Positions 18,591 to 27,989 are shown, counted from the first letter of the stretch. The stretch: DNA of 64,000 nt from Clostridioides sp. (GCA_031261505.1 JAISJN010000004.1:62001-126000), one strand, 5' to 3'. Notes: generated from the sequence alone by a model not told the origin. Program-made: numbers and translations.

Positions 18591-20738
18591 ATGTTTGAAC
18601 ATAAGATATTTAGGATGGATCTCGCAGGGAGAGAACTTTCAATAGAAGTTGGAAAAATCTGCGAAATGGCAGCTGGTAACTGTATCGTAAGATACGGTGA
18701 CAGTATGGTCATGGTAAACACAAGTAAATCAGCAAAACCTAGGGATGGAATAGACTTCTTCCCACTAAGCGTAGATTTTGAAGAAAAACTTTACTCAGTT
18801 GGTAAGATACCAGGTGGTTTCTTAAAGAGAGAGGGTAAACCTTCAGAAAAGGCAGTACTTACATCAAGACTTATAGATAGACCGATAAGACCTCTATTCC
18901 CAGATGGATTTAGAAATGACGTACAGGTAGTGGCTACAGTGCTTTCAGTAGACCAAGATTGTACACCAGATATCATGGCGATGATAGGTTCTTCAGTAGC
19001 ATTGTCAATATCTGAAATACCATTCAACGGACCTACAGGATCTGTATGTGTAGGCTTAGTAGACGGCGAATTCGTTGTCAACCCAACAGCAGAACAGAGA
19101 GAAAAAAGCGTTATGCACCTAGTAGTATCTGGAACAAAAGAAGCCATCATGATGGTTGAAGCAGGGGCAGAAGAAGTTCCAGACGCTCTAGTACTAGAAG
19201 CTATACTATTTGCACACGAACAGATCAAAAAAATAGTTGAATTCATAGATGGAATCGTAGCAGAGGTAGGTAAGGAAAAACTAGAAGTTGAACTTTACCA
19301 GGTAAGCGATGAAACTGAAAAAGTAGTAAGAGAGTTCGCAGCGGAAAAGATGAAGGCTGCAGTTAAGACTATAGAGAAAATGGAAAGACAAGAAAACATG
19401 GACAAGGTTAAAGAAGAAACTCTTGCCCATTTTGCAGAAGAGGTTGAAAACTTCGACGAAATGAAAGGCGATATCGAAGAAGTGCTACAACATATAATTA
19501 AAGAAGAAGTTAGAAAATCAATAGTACACGATGGCGTTAGACCTGACAATAGAAAACTAGAAGAAATCAGACCTATATGGTGTGAAACTGGCCTAGTTCC
19601 AAGAACTCACGGTTCTGCTATATTCACTAGAGGACAGACTCAGGTACTAAATATAGCTACTCTAGGAGCTTTGGGAGATGTCCAAAAACTTGACGGTTTA
19701 GATGAAGAAGAAAACAAGAGATATATGCACCACTACAACTTCCCATCTTACAGCGTTGGAGAAGCTAGACCTTCAAGAGGTCCAGGTAGAAGAGAAATAG
19801 GTCACGGTGCCCTTGCAGAAAGAGCATTATTGCCAGTAATACCTTCACAAGAAGACTTCCCATACGCAATAAGACTAGTATCTGAAGTACTCAGCTCAAA
19901 TGGATCTACATCTCAGGCAAGTGTGTGTGGATCTACACTTTCACTACTAGATGCAGGTGTTCCAATAAGAGATATGGTAGCAGGTATAGCAATGGGTCTA
20001 ATAGAGCAAGACGGAAAAATAGCAGTACTTTCAGACATACAGGGTATGGAAGATCACCTAGGAGATATGGACTTCAAGGTAGCTGGTACTGAACACGGTA
20101 TAACTGCAATACAGATGGATATAAAGATAGACGGTATAGACGAATCAATACTTAGACGTGCTCTTAAACAAGCAAAAGAAGGTAGAATTCACATACTTGG
20201 AGAAATGAGAAAAGTTATATCAGCTCCAAGAGCAGAACTTTCTCCTTACGCACCTAAGATATTCAAAATGATGATCAACCCTGACAAGATTAGAGACGTA
20301 ATAGGACCTGGTGGAAAGGTTATAAACAAAATAATCGATGAAACAGGTGTTAAATTAGACATAGAACAAACTGGTGAAGTCTTTATATCAGGAACTGACG
20401 TAGCTATGATACAGGCAGCTCAGAGATTAATCGAAGACATAGTAGCTGAACTTGAACTAGGTACTATCTACAAGGGTAAGGTAACTAGAATAATGAACTT
20501 CGGTGCATTTATGGAACTTCTACCTGGTAAAGAGGGCTTACTACACGTTTCTCAAATATCCCACGAGAGAGTAAACAATGTTGAAGACGTAGTTAAGATA
20601 GGCGACGAATTCGAAGTTAAGGTAATGGAAATAGATGAAAAGGGTAGAGTAAATCTATCTAGAAAAGTACTTCTTCCAAACGCTGGTGGAAACCACGGAC
20701 ACCAAGGTGGAGGAAATAACAATAGAAACAGAAGATAA
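18591..20738 (+). CDS. pnp: Polyribonucleotide nucleotidyltransferase (PNPase)
   Basis: 715 residues. 3'-to-5' phosphorolytic exoribonuclease of the RNA degradosome. Two RNase PH-like cores (1-220 and about 310-545), with the second carrying the active-site region FTRGQTQVL and later [17 protein letters not shown]. Then KH ([16 protein letters not shown], near 565) and S1 ([20 protein letters not shown], near 625), and a short Gly/Asn/His tail. Complete. It keeps the Bacillus order after rpsO, but degV and two repeat copies lie between them. Confidence 0.97.
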   Translation: MFEHKIFRMDLAGRELSIEVGKICEMAAGNCIVRYGDSMVMVNTSKSAKPRDGIDFFPLSVDFEEKLYSVGKIPGGFLKREGKPSEKAVLTSRLIDRPIRPLFPDGFRNDVQVVATVLSVDQDCTPDIMAMIGSSVALSISEIPFNGPTGSVCVGLVDGEFVVNPTAEQREKSVMHLVVSGTKEAIMMVEAGAEEVPDALVLEAILFAHEQIKKIVEFIDGIVAEVGKEKLEVELYQVSDETEKVVREFAAEKMKAAVKTIEKMERQENMDKVKEETLAHFAEEVENFDEMKGDIEEVLQHIIKEEVRKSIVHDGVRPDNRKLEEIRPIWCETGLVPRTHGSAIFTRGQTQVLNIATLGALGDVQKLDGLDEEENKRYMHHYNFPSYSVGEARPSRGPGRREIGHGALAERALLPVIPSQEDFPYAIRLVSEVLSSNGSTSQASVCGSTLSLLDAGVPIRDMVAGIAMGLIEQDGKIAVLSDIQGMEDHLGDMDFKVAGTEHGITAIQMDIKIDGIDESILRRALKQAKEGRIHILGEMRKVISAPRAELSPYAPKIFKMMINPDKIRDVIGPGGKVINKIIDETGVKLDIEQTGEVFISGTDVAMIQAAQRLIEDIVAELELGTIYKGKVTRIMNFGAFMELLPGKEGLLHVSQISHERVNNVEDVVKIGDEFEVKVMEIDEKGRVNLSRKVLLPNAGGNHGHQGGGNNNRNRR

Positions 20739-20750
20739 GGTTAAATAAGA

Positions 20751-20887
20751 AAAGGAAAATACAGAGATTACTATATCGCTTGGTCCGTATTCCACTGTCC
20801 TCGCTGCTCGTTTAAGGCGTTTCTCGACGACGCTGCGGTAGTGGAACACGACCCAAGCTAAGTTAGTAATTTCTATATTTTCCTTTT
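20751..20887 (+). terminator. Very long stem-loop terminator after pnp
   Basis: The left arm AAAAGGAAAATA ... CTTGG ... TTCCACT pairs over about 45 bases with AGTGGAA ... CCAAG ... TATTTTCCTTTTTT, with few mismatches, and the tip continues in GC-rich partial pairs. It ends in six T. Far longer than a normal terminator and partly made of repeat family B. Confidence 0.8.
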
Positions 20888-21024
20888 TTAAGTATGTCAC
20901 GAGTGAGGGCTGCGGTAGTGAAATGTGACCTATGCTGTGGGTGTTATCCTTGGATTTTTTTATTTGTCCCTATACAATAGGGAGAAAAGGGTGGCTCAAC
21001 GACGCTACGGTAGTGGATTGTGGA
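20824..21024 (+). repeat. Repeat family B: three spaced copies
   Basis: The motif GACGCTGCGGTAGTGGAA appears near 20828 (in the right arm of the pnp hairpin), near 20906 as GGGCTGCGGTAGTGAAA, and near 21001 as GACGCTACGGTAGTGGAT. Spacing is about 80-95 bases. Between copies two and three lies a small hairpin TCCCTAT-ACA-ATAGGGA (20967-20983). No open reading frame of note is present from 20739 to 21208. Confidence 0.7.
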
Positions 21025-21208
21025 ATGGTATCAGTTGACTCGAAAAATATTATGGGATACAATAGTCAGTAGTAGTATTTGTAAAAGAACAGATTTCTAA
21101 ATGAATAACTAGCCTTTAAATATTCAAAGAACGTAAATCAAAGAAGATTTAAAATTAAACACAACAAAATAAACTGCAATAGATAAACTACCTATAAGGA
21201 GGGATTTG

Positions 21209-21922
21209 ATGTTAGATATCAAGAACTTTAGCAAGTCGTATAAAAAAGGGCAAAAAGTAGTTGACGGTTTAAATTTAAGGATAGAAGCTGGCGATATATG
21301 TGCATTCGTCGGACATAACGGTGCAGGTAAAAGTACGGCTATAAAGGCGATAGTTGGAATTTTAGACTTCGAAGAGGGCGAGATACTTATAGACGGCCAT
21401 TCGATCAAGACGGAGCCAATCGAATGTAAGAAAATACTCTCGTACACACCTGACAATCCAGATATATACGAGCATATGACGGGAATTCAGTACCTTAACT
21501 TCATAGCAGATATATTCGATATGGGGGATGAGCGAAATGAAAGGATTAAGAAATACGCCGATGCATTTGAAATTACAGATAAGTTGGGAAATCTTATATC
21601 GTCCTACTCTCATGGTATGAAGCAAAAACTTACTCTAATATCAGCCTTCATGCACGAGCCTAGGTTGATGATACTGGACGAGCCGTTTGTAGGATTGGAT
21701 CCGAGGGCAATACTTGTACTAAAGGAAACCATGCATGAATTCTGCGATAAGGGATGTGCGATATTTTTCTCAACACATGTTCTAGAAGTTGCGGAGAAAC
21801 TATGCAACAAGGTTGCTATGATACATAAGGGCAAACTAGCGCTAGACGATACCATGGAAAATTTACTTAGGAGGAACACCCTTGAAAATCTATTCATGGA
21901 GGTATTAGGCCATGAAGAATAA
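21209..21922 (+). CDS. ABC transporter ATP-binding protein
   Basis: 237 residues, one nucleotide-binding domain. Walker A FVGHNGAGKST, signature ISSYSHGMKQKL (SYSHGM in place of LSGGQ, common in ABC-2 exporters), Walker B LMILDEPFVGLDP, and the switch His in FFSTHVLE. The start is ATG 21209 after AAGGAGGG; a TTG at 21206 is less likely. It overlaps the next gene, its membrane partner, by 11 bases. The substrate is unknown; related pairs handle antibiotics, bacteriocins or lipids. Confidence 0.9.
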   Translation: MLDIKNFSKSYKKGQKVVDGLNLRIEAGDICAFVGHNGAGKSTAIKAIVGILDFEEGEILIDGHSIKTEPIECKKILSYTPDNPDIYEHMTGIQYLNFIADIFDMGDERNERIKKYADAFEITDKLGNLISSYSHGMKQKLTLISAFMHEPRLMILDEPFVGLDPRAILVLKETMHEFCDKGCAIFFSTHVLEVAEKLCNKVAMIHKGKLALDDTMENLLRRNTLENLFMEVLGHEE

Positions 21923-23570
21923 ATTATTGCTATTGGTAAAGACGAAGCTACGTCTACAGTTTTCAATGAACGAATACAAGAATGAAAACAATGAAAAAAA
22001 GAGAAGTAGTAAGGGGTGGACTATATTTGGAAGGGTGATATTGTATCTGATTTTATTAATTTACAGTACTGGTATCTCAATTGCACTTTGTTTTGCAGGT
22101 ATGAGCGATTTCCTCCCAATGTTGATAGTTTTAGGTACATCTGTAATAATGTTATTCTTAACTATATTAAGTGTAAACGGAGAGTTATTTGGATTTAAGG
22201 ACTACGACCTTCTTATGTCTCTTCCCATAAACGTGAAGACGATTATACAGAGCAAGTTTTGTATCTTGTATTTCGACAATATCTTGCTAACCGCGTTTCT
22301 GATGATGCCAGCTGGATTGGTGTATTTCTTCATGGTGAAACCCACGGTGCTATTTGCTCTAACTTGGTTGGTCCTGATGATTACAGTACCTCTCATTCCA
22401 ATCACCATAGCGACAGTCATCGGTGCCTTAGTGATGATGTTTTCGCTAAGATTCAAGCACGCCAATGCGGTTAAGTCACTCATGACAATTGCTGTGATAC
22501 TGGGATGGATAATATTTAACTTCAGTATACAAAATAACAGCAGGGGAGATATAGACTATAGCGACGCCGATGGAGGAACGAAAATCGAACAGGGTGTGGA
22601 TGAGAATTCATCCGGAAACGGAAATTCAAATATAAGTATTCTAGCTAATTTAGTTGACGATCTACCCGGGAAGATATCTAAATACTATCCGCCTTCAATT
22701 CTGGTAGATCACGCGGTAAACGACGGAAATGTATTGGCATTGGCGGGATTTACGGGAGTATCGCTAGGGTGGTACTGGATATTTGTAGAGGCCTTATCAA
22801 GAAAATATAAATCAATCAATTCGAAGATAACTGCTAAGAGGTCGGATTCGAACTACAAGATAGAGAAATTAAACAAGAATAGCCAATTAAAGTCATTGTA
22901 TAAAAAGGAATTAAAGCGATTTACATCGTCAAGCGTATATCTTACAAATTCGGGTATAGGAGCGCTTTTGGCAGTTGTATTCTGCCTATACGGAGCAATT
23001 TCGGGATTTGATAAAATATTCGGGGGTGCAGAGGAAGGTGATTGGCTTTTAGCTGTAGTTCCGTTTATAATTTCAGCAATAATTTCTATGAGCTGCACGA
23101 CATCTACAGCTCTATCTCTGGAGGGAAAAAACGTCTGGATTTTAAAATCGCTGCCTATAAATTCAAAGACAGTCTATGACAGCAAGATATTGGTAAATCT
23201 GACAGTATGTGTTCCAAGTGCTATTATATCAGCGGTTCTTTTGATATTCTCGCTGCATCCAAACTTAATAGATGCACTGAGGTTTATACTTATACCAGTG
23301 GTATTTTCACTGTATACATCAGTAATGGGTATTAAGATAAACAACGCGTACTGTAATTACGATTGGGACAATGAAAATCAAGTTGTAAAAAGAGGGCTGG
23401 CGGTATTCATAGGCCAGATGAACGGTATGCTAGTACCAATTGTAGTTATGCTACTCAGCTTTATCATGCCAAAGCTGGACTATAATATCAAATCATCTGG
23501 ATTGATGCTTATAATCCTAGTGATTACGATTCTAGTCTACAAATGCGAGGTAGTCAAGAAATTACGATAA
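21912..23570 (+). CDS. ABC-type membrane permease (ABC-2-like exporter subunit)
   Basis: 552 residues with many hydrophobic segments (clusters at about 45-100, 120-200, 340-420 and 440-550) and a hydrophilic, Asp/Gly/Asn-rich loop at about 205-240. The N-terminal segment with DYDLLMSLPI is typical of ABC-2-like permeases of the YhaP/EcsB sort. It is paired with the overlapping ATPase. There is no resistance or sensor gene beside it, so the substrate stays open. Confidence 0.82.
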   Translation: MKNKLLLLVKTKLRLQFSMNEYKNENNEKKRSSKGWTIFGRVILYLILLIYSTGISIALCFAGMSDFLPMLIVLGTSVIMLFLTILSVNGELFGFKDYDLLMSLPINVKTIIQSKFCILYFDNILLTAFLMMPAGLVYFFMVKPTVLFALTWLVLMITVPLIPITIATVIGALVMMFSLRFKHANAVKSLMTIAVILGWIIFNFSIQNNSRGDIDYSDADGGTKIEQGVDENSSGNGNSNISILANLVDDLPGKISKYYPPSILVDHAVNDGNVLALAGFTGVSLGWYWIFVEALSRKYKSINSKITAKRSDSNYKIEKLNKNSQLKSLYKKELKRFTSSSVYLTNSGIGALLAVVFCLYGAISGFDKIFGGAEEGDWLLAVVPFIISAIISMSCTTSTALSLEGKNVWILKSLPINSKTVYDSKILVNLTVCVPSAIISAVLLIFSLHPNLIDALRFILIPVVFSLYTSVMGIKINNAYCNYDWDNENQVVKRGLAVFIGQMNGMLVPIVVMLLSFIMPKLDYNIKSSGLMLIILVITILVYKCEVVKKLR

Positions 23571-23581
23571 TAAGTGATAAG

Positions 23582-23641
23582 AAAAATAGAAACAGGGGTA
23601 TGTTTTAATCTATTACATATCCCTGTTTTATTTTTCTATTT
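23582..23641 (+). terminator. Terminator after the ABC exporter
   Basis: AAAAATAGAAACAGGG-TATGT pairs with ACATA-CCCTGTTTTATTTTTCTATTTTT. The outer A/T-rich arms are also complementary. Confidence 0.85.
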
Positions 23642-23735
23642 TTCAACCCTTTACCCGTATATTTATATGATATTACACTAGCATAGTTATTAAGGTCTAA
23701 ATAAACAAAGACGGGCAATTGTTATCGCCAGAAAT

Positions 23736-23780
23736 TGCCATACAAATTTTTTGTAATACATAAAAAAATTTTGTATGGCA
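23736..23780. promoter_or_regulatory. Long inverted repeat upstream of the molybdenum gene cluster (candidate operator)
   Basis: TGCCATACAAATTTTTT (23736-23752) is mirrored by AAAAAAATTTTGTATGGCA (23762-23780) around a nine-base spacer. It ends three bases before a TTGACA -35 box, where an operator would sit. It has no T run typical of a terminator on the plus strand. Confidence 0.6.
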
Positions 23781-23782
23781 TT

Positions 23783-23809
23783 TTGACAAATTTCATGTTA
23801 ATATAAAAT
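23783..23809 (+). promoter_or_regulatory. Promoter for xdhC and the cofactor operon
   Basis: Consensus TTGACA at 23783, with TAAAAT (23804-23809) 15 bases later, or TATAAA at 23802. The spacing is short, so the -10 choice is uncertain. Confidence 0.5.
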
Positions 23810-23847
23810 TAAATAATGATTTAGTTGATGGTGATGTATGTTTAAGT

Positions 23848-23900
23848 CATAACTTGGGTTAAATCTCCCACCACGAAATCAAAAGTAATCACTATTTAAA
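23848..23900 (+). repeat. Partial family A copy (second hairpin and tail)
   Basis: ATAACTTG joined directly to GGTTAAATCTCCCACCACG and the tail AGTAATCACTATTTAAA; the first hairpin is missing. The ribosome site GGAGG of xdhC follows at once. Confidence 0.65.
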
Positions 23901-23912
23901 TTGGAGGCTGGA

Positions 23913-24821
23913 ATGGAAGATATATTTGAAAAAATAAGCAACTTATTGAATGATGGTATAGATGTAGTTTGGAGTATTATAGTCGAAAGCAATGGTTCAT
24001 CTCCGAGATCTAAAAACGCTAGCATGGTTGTGACAAAAGATTCTGGCAGGGTATTAGGTACAATTGGGGGTGGAACGATAGAATACGAGAGCGAGAGAAT
24101 TGCACTTAGATTACTCGAAGAAAAACGATCTGACGTTCACGAGTTTATTCTAACTCCAAATGAGATTGAAGATATAGGAATGGTCTGTGGTGGAGATGTA
24201 AAGGTATATTTTTACTATATATCACATACGGACGAGGAGATGGTAGCAAAACTTAAAAAGGGAAAACTCAGGATAGGATATGAGGACTCAGGAAAGTATG
24301 TGACCCTTTCAAATAGAAGTGAACACGTATATATATTCGGTGGTGGCCATATAACACAGGCAGTTGTACCGGTGATATCTAGACTGGGATTTCACAGCAC
24401 TGTATGTGAGGACAGAGAAGATTTTGCTAGAAGAGAATTATTTCCAGAGGTGGATGAAATAAGATTACTACAGATGGATGAACTAGGAAACATCTGCAAG
24501 GAGATGACTAAGGACGATTTTGTATGTATTTTCACGCGTGGTCATAAGAATGATTTTGAGGTGTTGTGCCAGGTGCTCAAGACTGATATCTCGTATATAG
24601 GTGTGATAGGAAGTAGGAGCAAGAAAAAATTTGTATTTGACAAGCTTAGAAATCTAGGGTTTACAGAATCTGATATAGCGAGGGTGAAAACGCCAATAGG
24701 ATTTGATATTTTAGCTGAGACCCCAGAGGAAATAGCAATAAGTGTAGCTGCTGAACTCATATATGTGAGAGCTGGAGGAAATACGGCTTTCGACCTTAGC
24801 AAACCAGAAGAATGCCGATAG
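23913..24821 (+). CDS. xdhC: XdhC/CoxI family molybdenum-hydroxylase maturation protein
   Basis: 302 residues. XdhC binds molybdenum cofactor, promotes sulfuration of the Mo and hands it to xanthine dehydrogenase. N-terminal XdhC/CoxI part (about 10-75) has SNGSSPRSKNASMVV and LGTIGGGTIEYE; a further motif GMVCGGDVKVYF follows; the C-terminal Rossmann part has YIFGGGHITQAVVPV and YIGVIGSRSKKK. The start is ATG 23913 after GGAGG; a TTG at 23901 lies upstream. It heads the cofactor operon and serves the hydroxylase 19 kb downstream (inference). Confidence 0.9.
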   Translation: MEDIFEKISNLLNDGIDVVWSIIVESNGSSPRSKNASMVVTKDSGRVLGTIGGGTIEYESERIALRLLEEKRSDVHEFILTPNEIEDIGMVCGGDVKVYFYYISHTDEEMVAKLKKGKLRIGYEDSGKYVTLSNRSEHVYIFGGGHITQAVVPVISRLGFHSTVCEDREDFARRELFPEVDEIRLLQMDELGNICKEMTKDDFVCIFTRGHKNDFEVLCQVLKTDISYIGVIGSRSKKKFVFDKLRNLGFTESDIARVKTPIGFDILAETPEEIAISVAAELIYVRAGGNTAFDLSKPEECR

Positions 24822-24869
24822 AAACAAGAGAATTTCTAAGTTTAACTTGGAGTCAAGGGGAGGTTACAG

Positions 24870-25889
24870 ATGAAGTTAATTAAAGTTGAGGACTCAGTAG
24901 GGCAGGTTCTATGTCACGATATGACACAGATAATTCCTAAGGTAACTAAGGATGCTAGATTTAGGAAGGGATATGTCGTTACGAAAGAGGATATTCCAAT
25001 TCTCTTAAGTATGGGTAAGGAAAACATTTACATATGGGAAAATCAAGAAGGAATGCTCCATGAAAATGAGGCAGCAGAGATACTCTGTGAAATATGTATG
25101 GGAAGTGGTTTTAAAAAATCAGAGGTAAAGGAAGGAAAGATTGAATTAATAGCAAACGTAAACGGGATGTTAGAGGTCGATTCACAGAGTTTAAATGAAA
25201 TCAACTCGTTAGGCGAGATGATGATAGCTAGCCGTCATGGAAACTTTCCTGTGAAGGCGGGAGATAAATGTGTTGCAACTAGGGTTATACCACTTGTAAT
25301 TGAAGAGGAAAAGATGAAGATTGCTAAGAAAATTGCGAAAGGAAGACCGCTTTTCAACATACTTCCATATAAAAAGAAAAAAATCGGAGTCGTTACTACT
25401 GGAAGCGAGGTCTACGAGGGAAGAATCAGCGATAAGTTTACTCCTGTAATAGGGAAAAAGCTAGAGGAATACGATAATTGCATAGATGAGCATATTATAT
25501 GTAACGACGATTCTGAGATGATAGAAAACAGCATTGAGAAATTTCTGGCAAGTGGATGCGATTTAATTATATGTACAGGTGGGATGAGTGTCGATCCAGA
25601 TGACAGAACTCCTCTAGCTATAAAAAATACCAGCGATGAAATAATAACGTACGGTGCGCCAGTGATCCCAGGAGCGATGCTGATGTTGGCGTATACAAAT
25701 AATGGCAAGGCAATCGTAGGTCTTCCGGGATGTGTGATGTATTCGAAGAAGACGATATTCGACTTAGTGCTGCCGAGGTTGATCTGCGACGTCAGGATAG
25801 AAAGCAGGGATCTATCAAAACTAGGCGAGGGCGGATTATGCCTATCGTGTGATACTTGTACATATCCAAACTGTGGTTTCGGAAAGTAA
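24870..25889 (+). CDS. MoeA-like molybdopterin-binding protein with C-terminal Cys cluster
   Basis: 339 residues. The central part (about 170-310) is a MoCF_biosynth (MoeA/MogA-type) domain: KKIGVVTTGSEVYEG, DLIICTGGMSVDPDDRTP and PVIPGAMLMLAY then VGLPGCVMY. It is shorter than true MoeA (about 400) and its N-terminal part is a different fold. The last 20 residues hold four Cys in CLSCDTCTYPNCGFGK, a likely metal or cluster site. Such proteins accompany xdhC in Clostridia. It may insert Mo into molybdopterin or carry cofactor to the hydroxylase. No other moeA is in the window. Confidence 0.8.
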   Translation: MKLIKVEDSVGQVLCHDMTQIIPKVTKDARFRKGYVVTKEDIPILLSMGKENIYIWENQEGMLHENEAAEILCEICMGSGFKKSEVKEGKIELIANVNGMLEVDSQSLNEINSLGEMMIASRHGNFPVKAGDKCVATRVIPLVIEEEKMKIAKKIAKGRPLFNILPYKKKKIGVVTTGSEVYEGRISDKFTPVIGKKLEEYDNCIDEHIICNDDSEMIENSIEKFLASGCDLIICTGGMSVDPDDRTPLAIKNTSDEIITYGAPVIPGAMLMLAYTNNGKAIVGLPGCVMYSKKTIFDLVLPRLICDVRIESRDLSKLGEGGLCLSCDTCTYPNCGFGK

Positions 25890-25951
25890 GGTTATTTAGA
25901 TTGAAAGTGAATTCTAGTTAAAAAGATATATTTAGAGAGGGGGGAGATGCG

Positions 25952-26449
25952 GTGGAAAATGGATTTACACATTTTGACGATGATGGAAACGCCGTCATGG
26001 TGGACATTGGTGATAAACCTATAACGGATAGAATTGCTGTAGCTAGAGGAGATATAAAGGTATCATCAGAAGTGATTTCAGCGATTACAAGTAAGTCGGC
26101 TAAAAAGGGAGATGTAATTTCTGTGGCACGAATAGCTGGAATAATGGGTGCGAAGAAAAACTCAGAGCTCATTCCTCTATGCCATAATATCAATCTCACT
26201 AAGGTGGTTGTGGATTTCGATATTGACGTGGAAAACTCAGTAATTCATGCGATGTGCACAGCTGAGGCGAGAGGGATGACAGGTGTTGAGATGGAGGCAT
26301 TGACAGGTGTAAGCGTCGCACTTCTGACAGTTTACGATATGTGTAAGGCTATGGATAAGCACATGGAAATAGGAAATATAAAAGTTACTTCAAAATCAGG
26401 TGGAAAGTCTGGAGACTGGAGCATAGGAAGTGAGACGGATGATAGATAG
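25952..26449 (+). CDS. moaC: Cyclic pyranopterin monophosphate synthase MoaC
   Basis: 165 residues. Works after MoaA to make cyclic pyranopterin monophosphate from the GTP-derived intermediate. Motifs: MVDIGDKPITDRIAVARG, IAGIMGAKKNSELIPLCHNI and the closing VEMEALTGVSVALLTVYDMCKA with the active Asp and Lys. The start is GTG 25952 after GGGGGGAGA; family proteins start near this FTHFDDDG segment. It overlaps moaA by 11 bases. Confidence 0.96.
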   Translation: MENGFTHFDDDGNAVMVDIGDKPITDRIAVARGDIKVSSEVISAITSKSAKKGDVISVARIAGIMGAKKNSELIPLCHNINLTKVVVDFDIDVENSVIHAMCTAEARGMTGVEMEALTGVSVALLTVYDMCKAMDKHMEIGNIKVTSKSGGKSGDWSIGSETDDR

Positions 26450-27533
26450 GCAGGATCGTAATATAGATTATTTGAGAATTTCAGTCACTGATAGGTGCAA
26501 TCTGAGATGTAAGTACTGCAGACCAAGATATTCAGCAGAAGGCATGTATGAGAAATGTAGCGAAGATGTTTATGAAAAATCTGTGGAAGATATATATGAG
26601 AAATCTATAGAAATCTCGGATAAATCATGGGTTAGAATATCGAATAAATCAGATGTTCCAATATTAAGTGAAACGGATATATTGACGTTTGACGAGATTT
26701 TAGATATATGCAAGGCGGGGGCGAATCTTGGTATTTCAAAAATTAAAATAACAGGTGGCGAGCCTCTTCTAAGGAACGATATAGAAGAATTAATCAGAGA
26801 TATTAAGTTAAATACAGGTATTAAAAATATCACGATGACGACAAATTCGATATTTCTTAAAGATAAGGCGAAAGACCTCAAAGAAGCTGGTTTAGATGCA
26901 ATTAATATAAGTCTAGATACCATTGACAAAGTCAGATACCGAGAACTAACAGGATACGATGAGTTCGAAAATGTTAAAGAGGGTATTGAGTCGGCAATAG
27001 AGGCTGGTATTGACAATATCAAGCTAAACTGTGTTGCATGGAGTGGAAACGAGGACGAACTCGTGGATATAGCTAAAATAGCGAAGGAGAGTCCGATACA
27101 CGTAAGGTTTATCGAGATGATGCCGCTTGGATACGGCAGGGACTTTGCACCAATATACCAGGATGAGATAATATCTAGGTTGGAAAAAAGTTTAGGAAGG
27201 CTCATACCTTGTGAAGAGGAACTTGGAAATGGACCGGCTGTTTACTACGAAGTACAGGGTTTTGCCGGTAAGATAGGTTTTATAAGCGCTATCAGTCATA
27301 TGTTTTGCAGAAAATGCAATAGGGTCAGGCTTACGGCAGACGGAATGTTAAAGACTTGTCTAAATTATGATAGTAAGGTGAGTCTGAGGGATTATCTAAG
27401 ATCTGGTGCAAGCGCTGAAGAATTACAGAAGTATATGTACGAAGCTATATACAATAAGCCTACGAATCATGATTTTGAAAACTTAGAAGAAGAAAAACGA
27501 GAGAAAAAAAATATGGGTAGCATTGGCGGTTAA
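26439..27533 (+). CDS. moaA: GTP 3',8-cyclase MoaA (radical SAM), with a repeat insertion
   Basis: 364 residues from ATG 26439 (AGGAAG upstream; GTG 26430 is an alternative). First step of molybdenum cofactor synthesis. SAM cluster RCNLRCKYC (C20, C24, C27); second cluster CRKCNRVRLTADGMLKTC; the conserved Gly-Gly C-terminus is kept (GSIGG). Normal length is 320-340: the extra comes from residues 37-76, five 8-residue units of the type YEKSVEDI placed where MoaA normally has a short loop to ILTFDEI. All catalytic parts are intact, so it is probably active. Confidence 0.94.
   Translation: MIDRQDRNIDYLRISVTDRCNLRCKYCRPRYSAEGMYEKCSEDVYEKSVEDIYEKSIEISDKSWVRISNKSDVPILSETDILTFDEILDICKAGANLGISKIKITGGEPLLRNDIEELIRDIKLNTGIKNITMTTNSIFLKDKAKDLKEAGLDAINISLDTIDKVRYRELTGYDEFENVKEGIESAIEAGIDNIKLNCVAWSGNEDELVDIAKIAKESPIHVRFIEMMPLGYGRDFAPIYQDEIISRLEKSLGRLIPCEEELGNGPAVYYEVQGFAGKIGFISAISHMFCRKCNRVRLTADGMLKTCLNYDSKVSLRDYLRSGASAEELQKYMYEAIYNKPTNHDFENLEEEKREKKNMGSIGG
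26547..26642 (+). repeat. 24-bp tandem repeat inside moaA
   Basis: Three clear units (26547, 26571, 26595) starting TATGARAAATST, then one decayed unit (26619) and a trace of a fifth from 26643. Each unit encodes eight residues, so the frame is kept. Confidence 0.8.
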
Positions 27534-27551
27534 GGTAGGCGAGGTGATGAT

Positions 27552-27989
27552 ATGAGCTATGTAGGAGTTGTAAGGGCAGTGTGTATAAGTGAAAGACGAG
27601 GTACCAAGAAGAAAAACGTGGAGACAGGCGATTTCATAGAAGAATATGGGATCGACGGCGACGCCCATGCAGGAAATTGGCATAGACAGGTGAGTCTGTT
27701 GTCCTTTGAGAGAATTCAAGATTTTAAGGATAGAGGCGCAGATATAGGCTTAGGAGATTTTGGAGAAAATCTAGTAGTAGAAGGATTTGATTTTATTAAA
27801 TACCCAGTTGGAAGTCGGTTTAAGTGTAACGAGGTCTTACTTGAGATAACTCAAATAGGCAAGGAATGTCATTCACATTGTGAGATATACAAGAGTATGG
27901 GAGAATGTATAATGCCTAAGCAAGGAGTGTTTGCAAGGGTGATACACGGCGGCAAGATATCGGTTTCAGATAAAATGCAGATTGTGTAG
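27552..27989 (+). CDS. MOSC domain protein
   Basis: 145 residues. MOSC domains bind molybdenum cofactor or carry sulfur for it. Seen: GIDGDAHAGNWHRQVSLLS, DFGENLVVEG, the typical ITQIGKECHSHCEIYKS with the conserved Cys (possible persulfide carrier), then FARVIHGG. It stands in the cofactor operon between moaA and mogA, in line with cofactor handling. Single-domain form, about the usual size. Confidence 0.9.
   Translation: MSYVGVVRAVCISERRGTKKKNVETGDFIEEYGIDGDAHAGNWHRQVSLLSFERIQDFKDRGADIGLGDFGENLVVEGFDFIKYPVGSRFKCNEVLLEITQIGKECHSHCEIYKSMGECIMPKQGVFARVIHGGKISVSDKMQIV

Noticed and set aside
23643..23912. Molybdenum cofactor riboswitch before xdhC
   Set aside because: The main feature is a simple AT-rich palindrome upstream of the -35, so not in the transcript; the multi-stem aptamer pattern is not seen.
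26570..27205. 211-codon minus-strand frame inside moaA
   Set aside because: Composition (Ser, Ile, Leu, Pro) and position show it is the antisense of moaA; no start signal.
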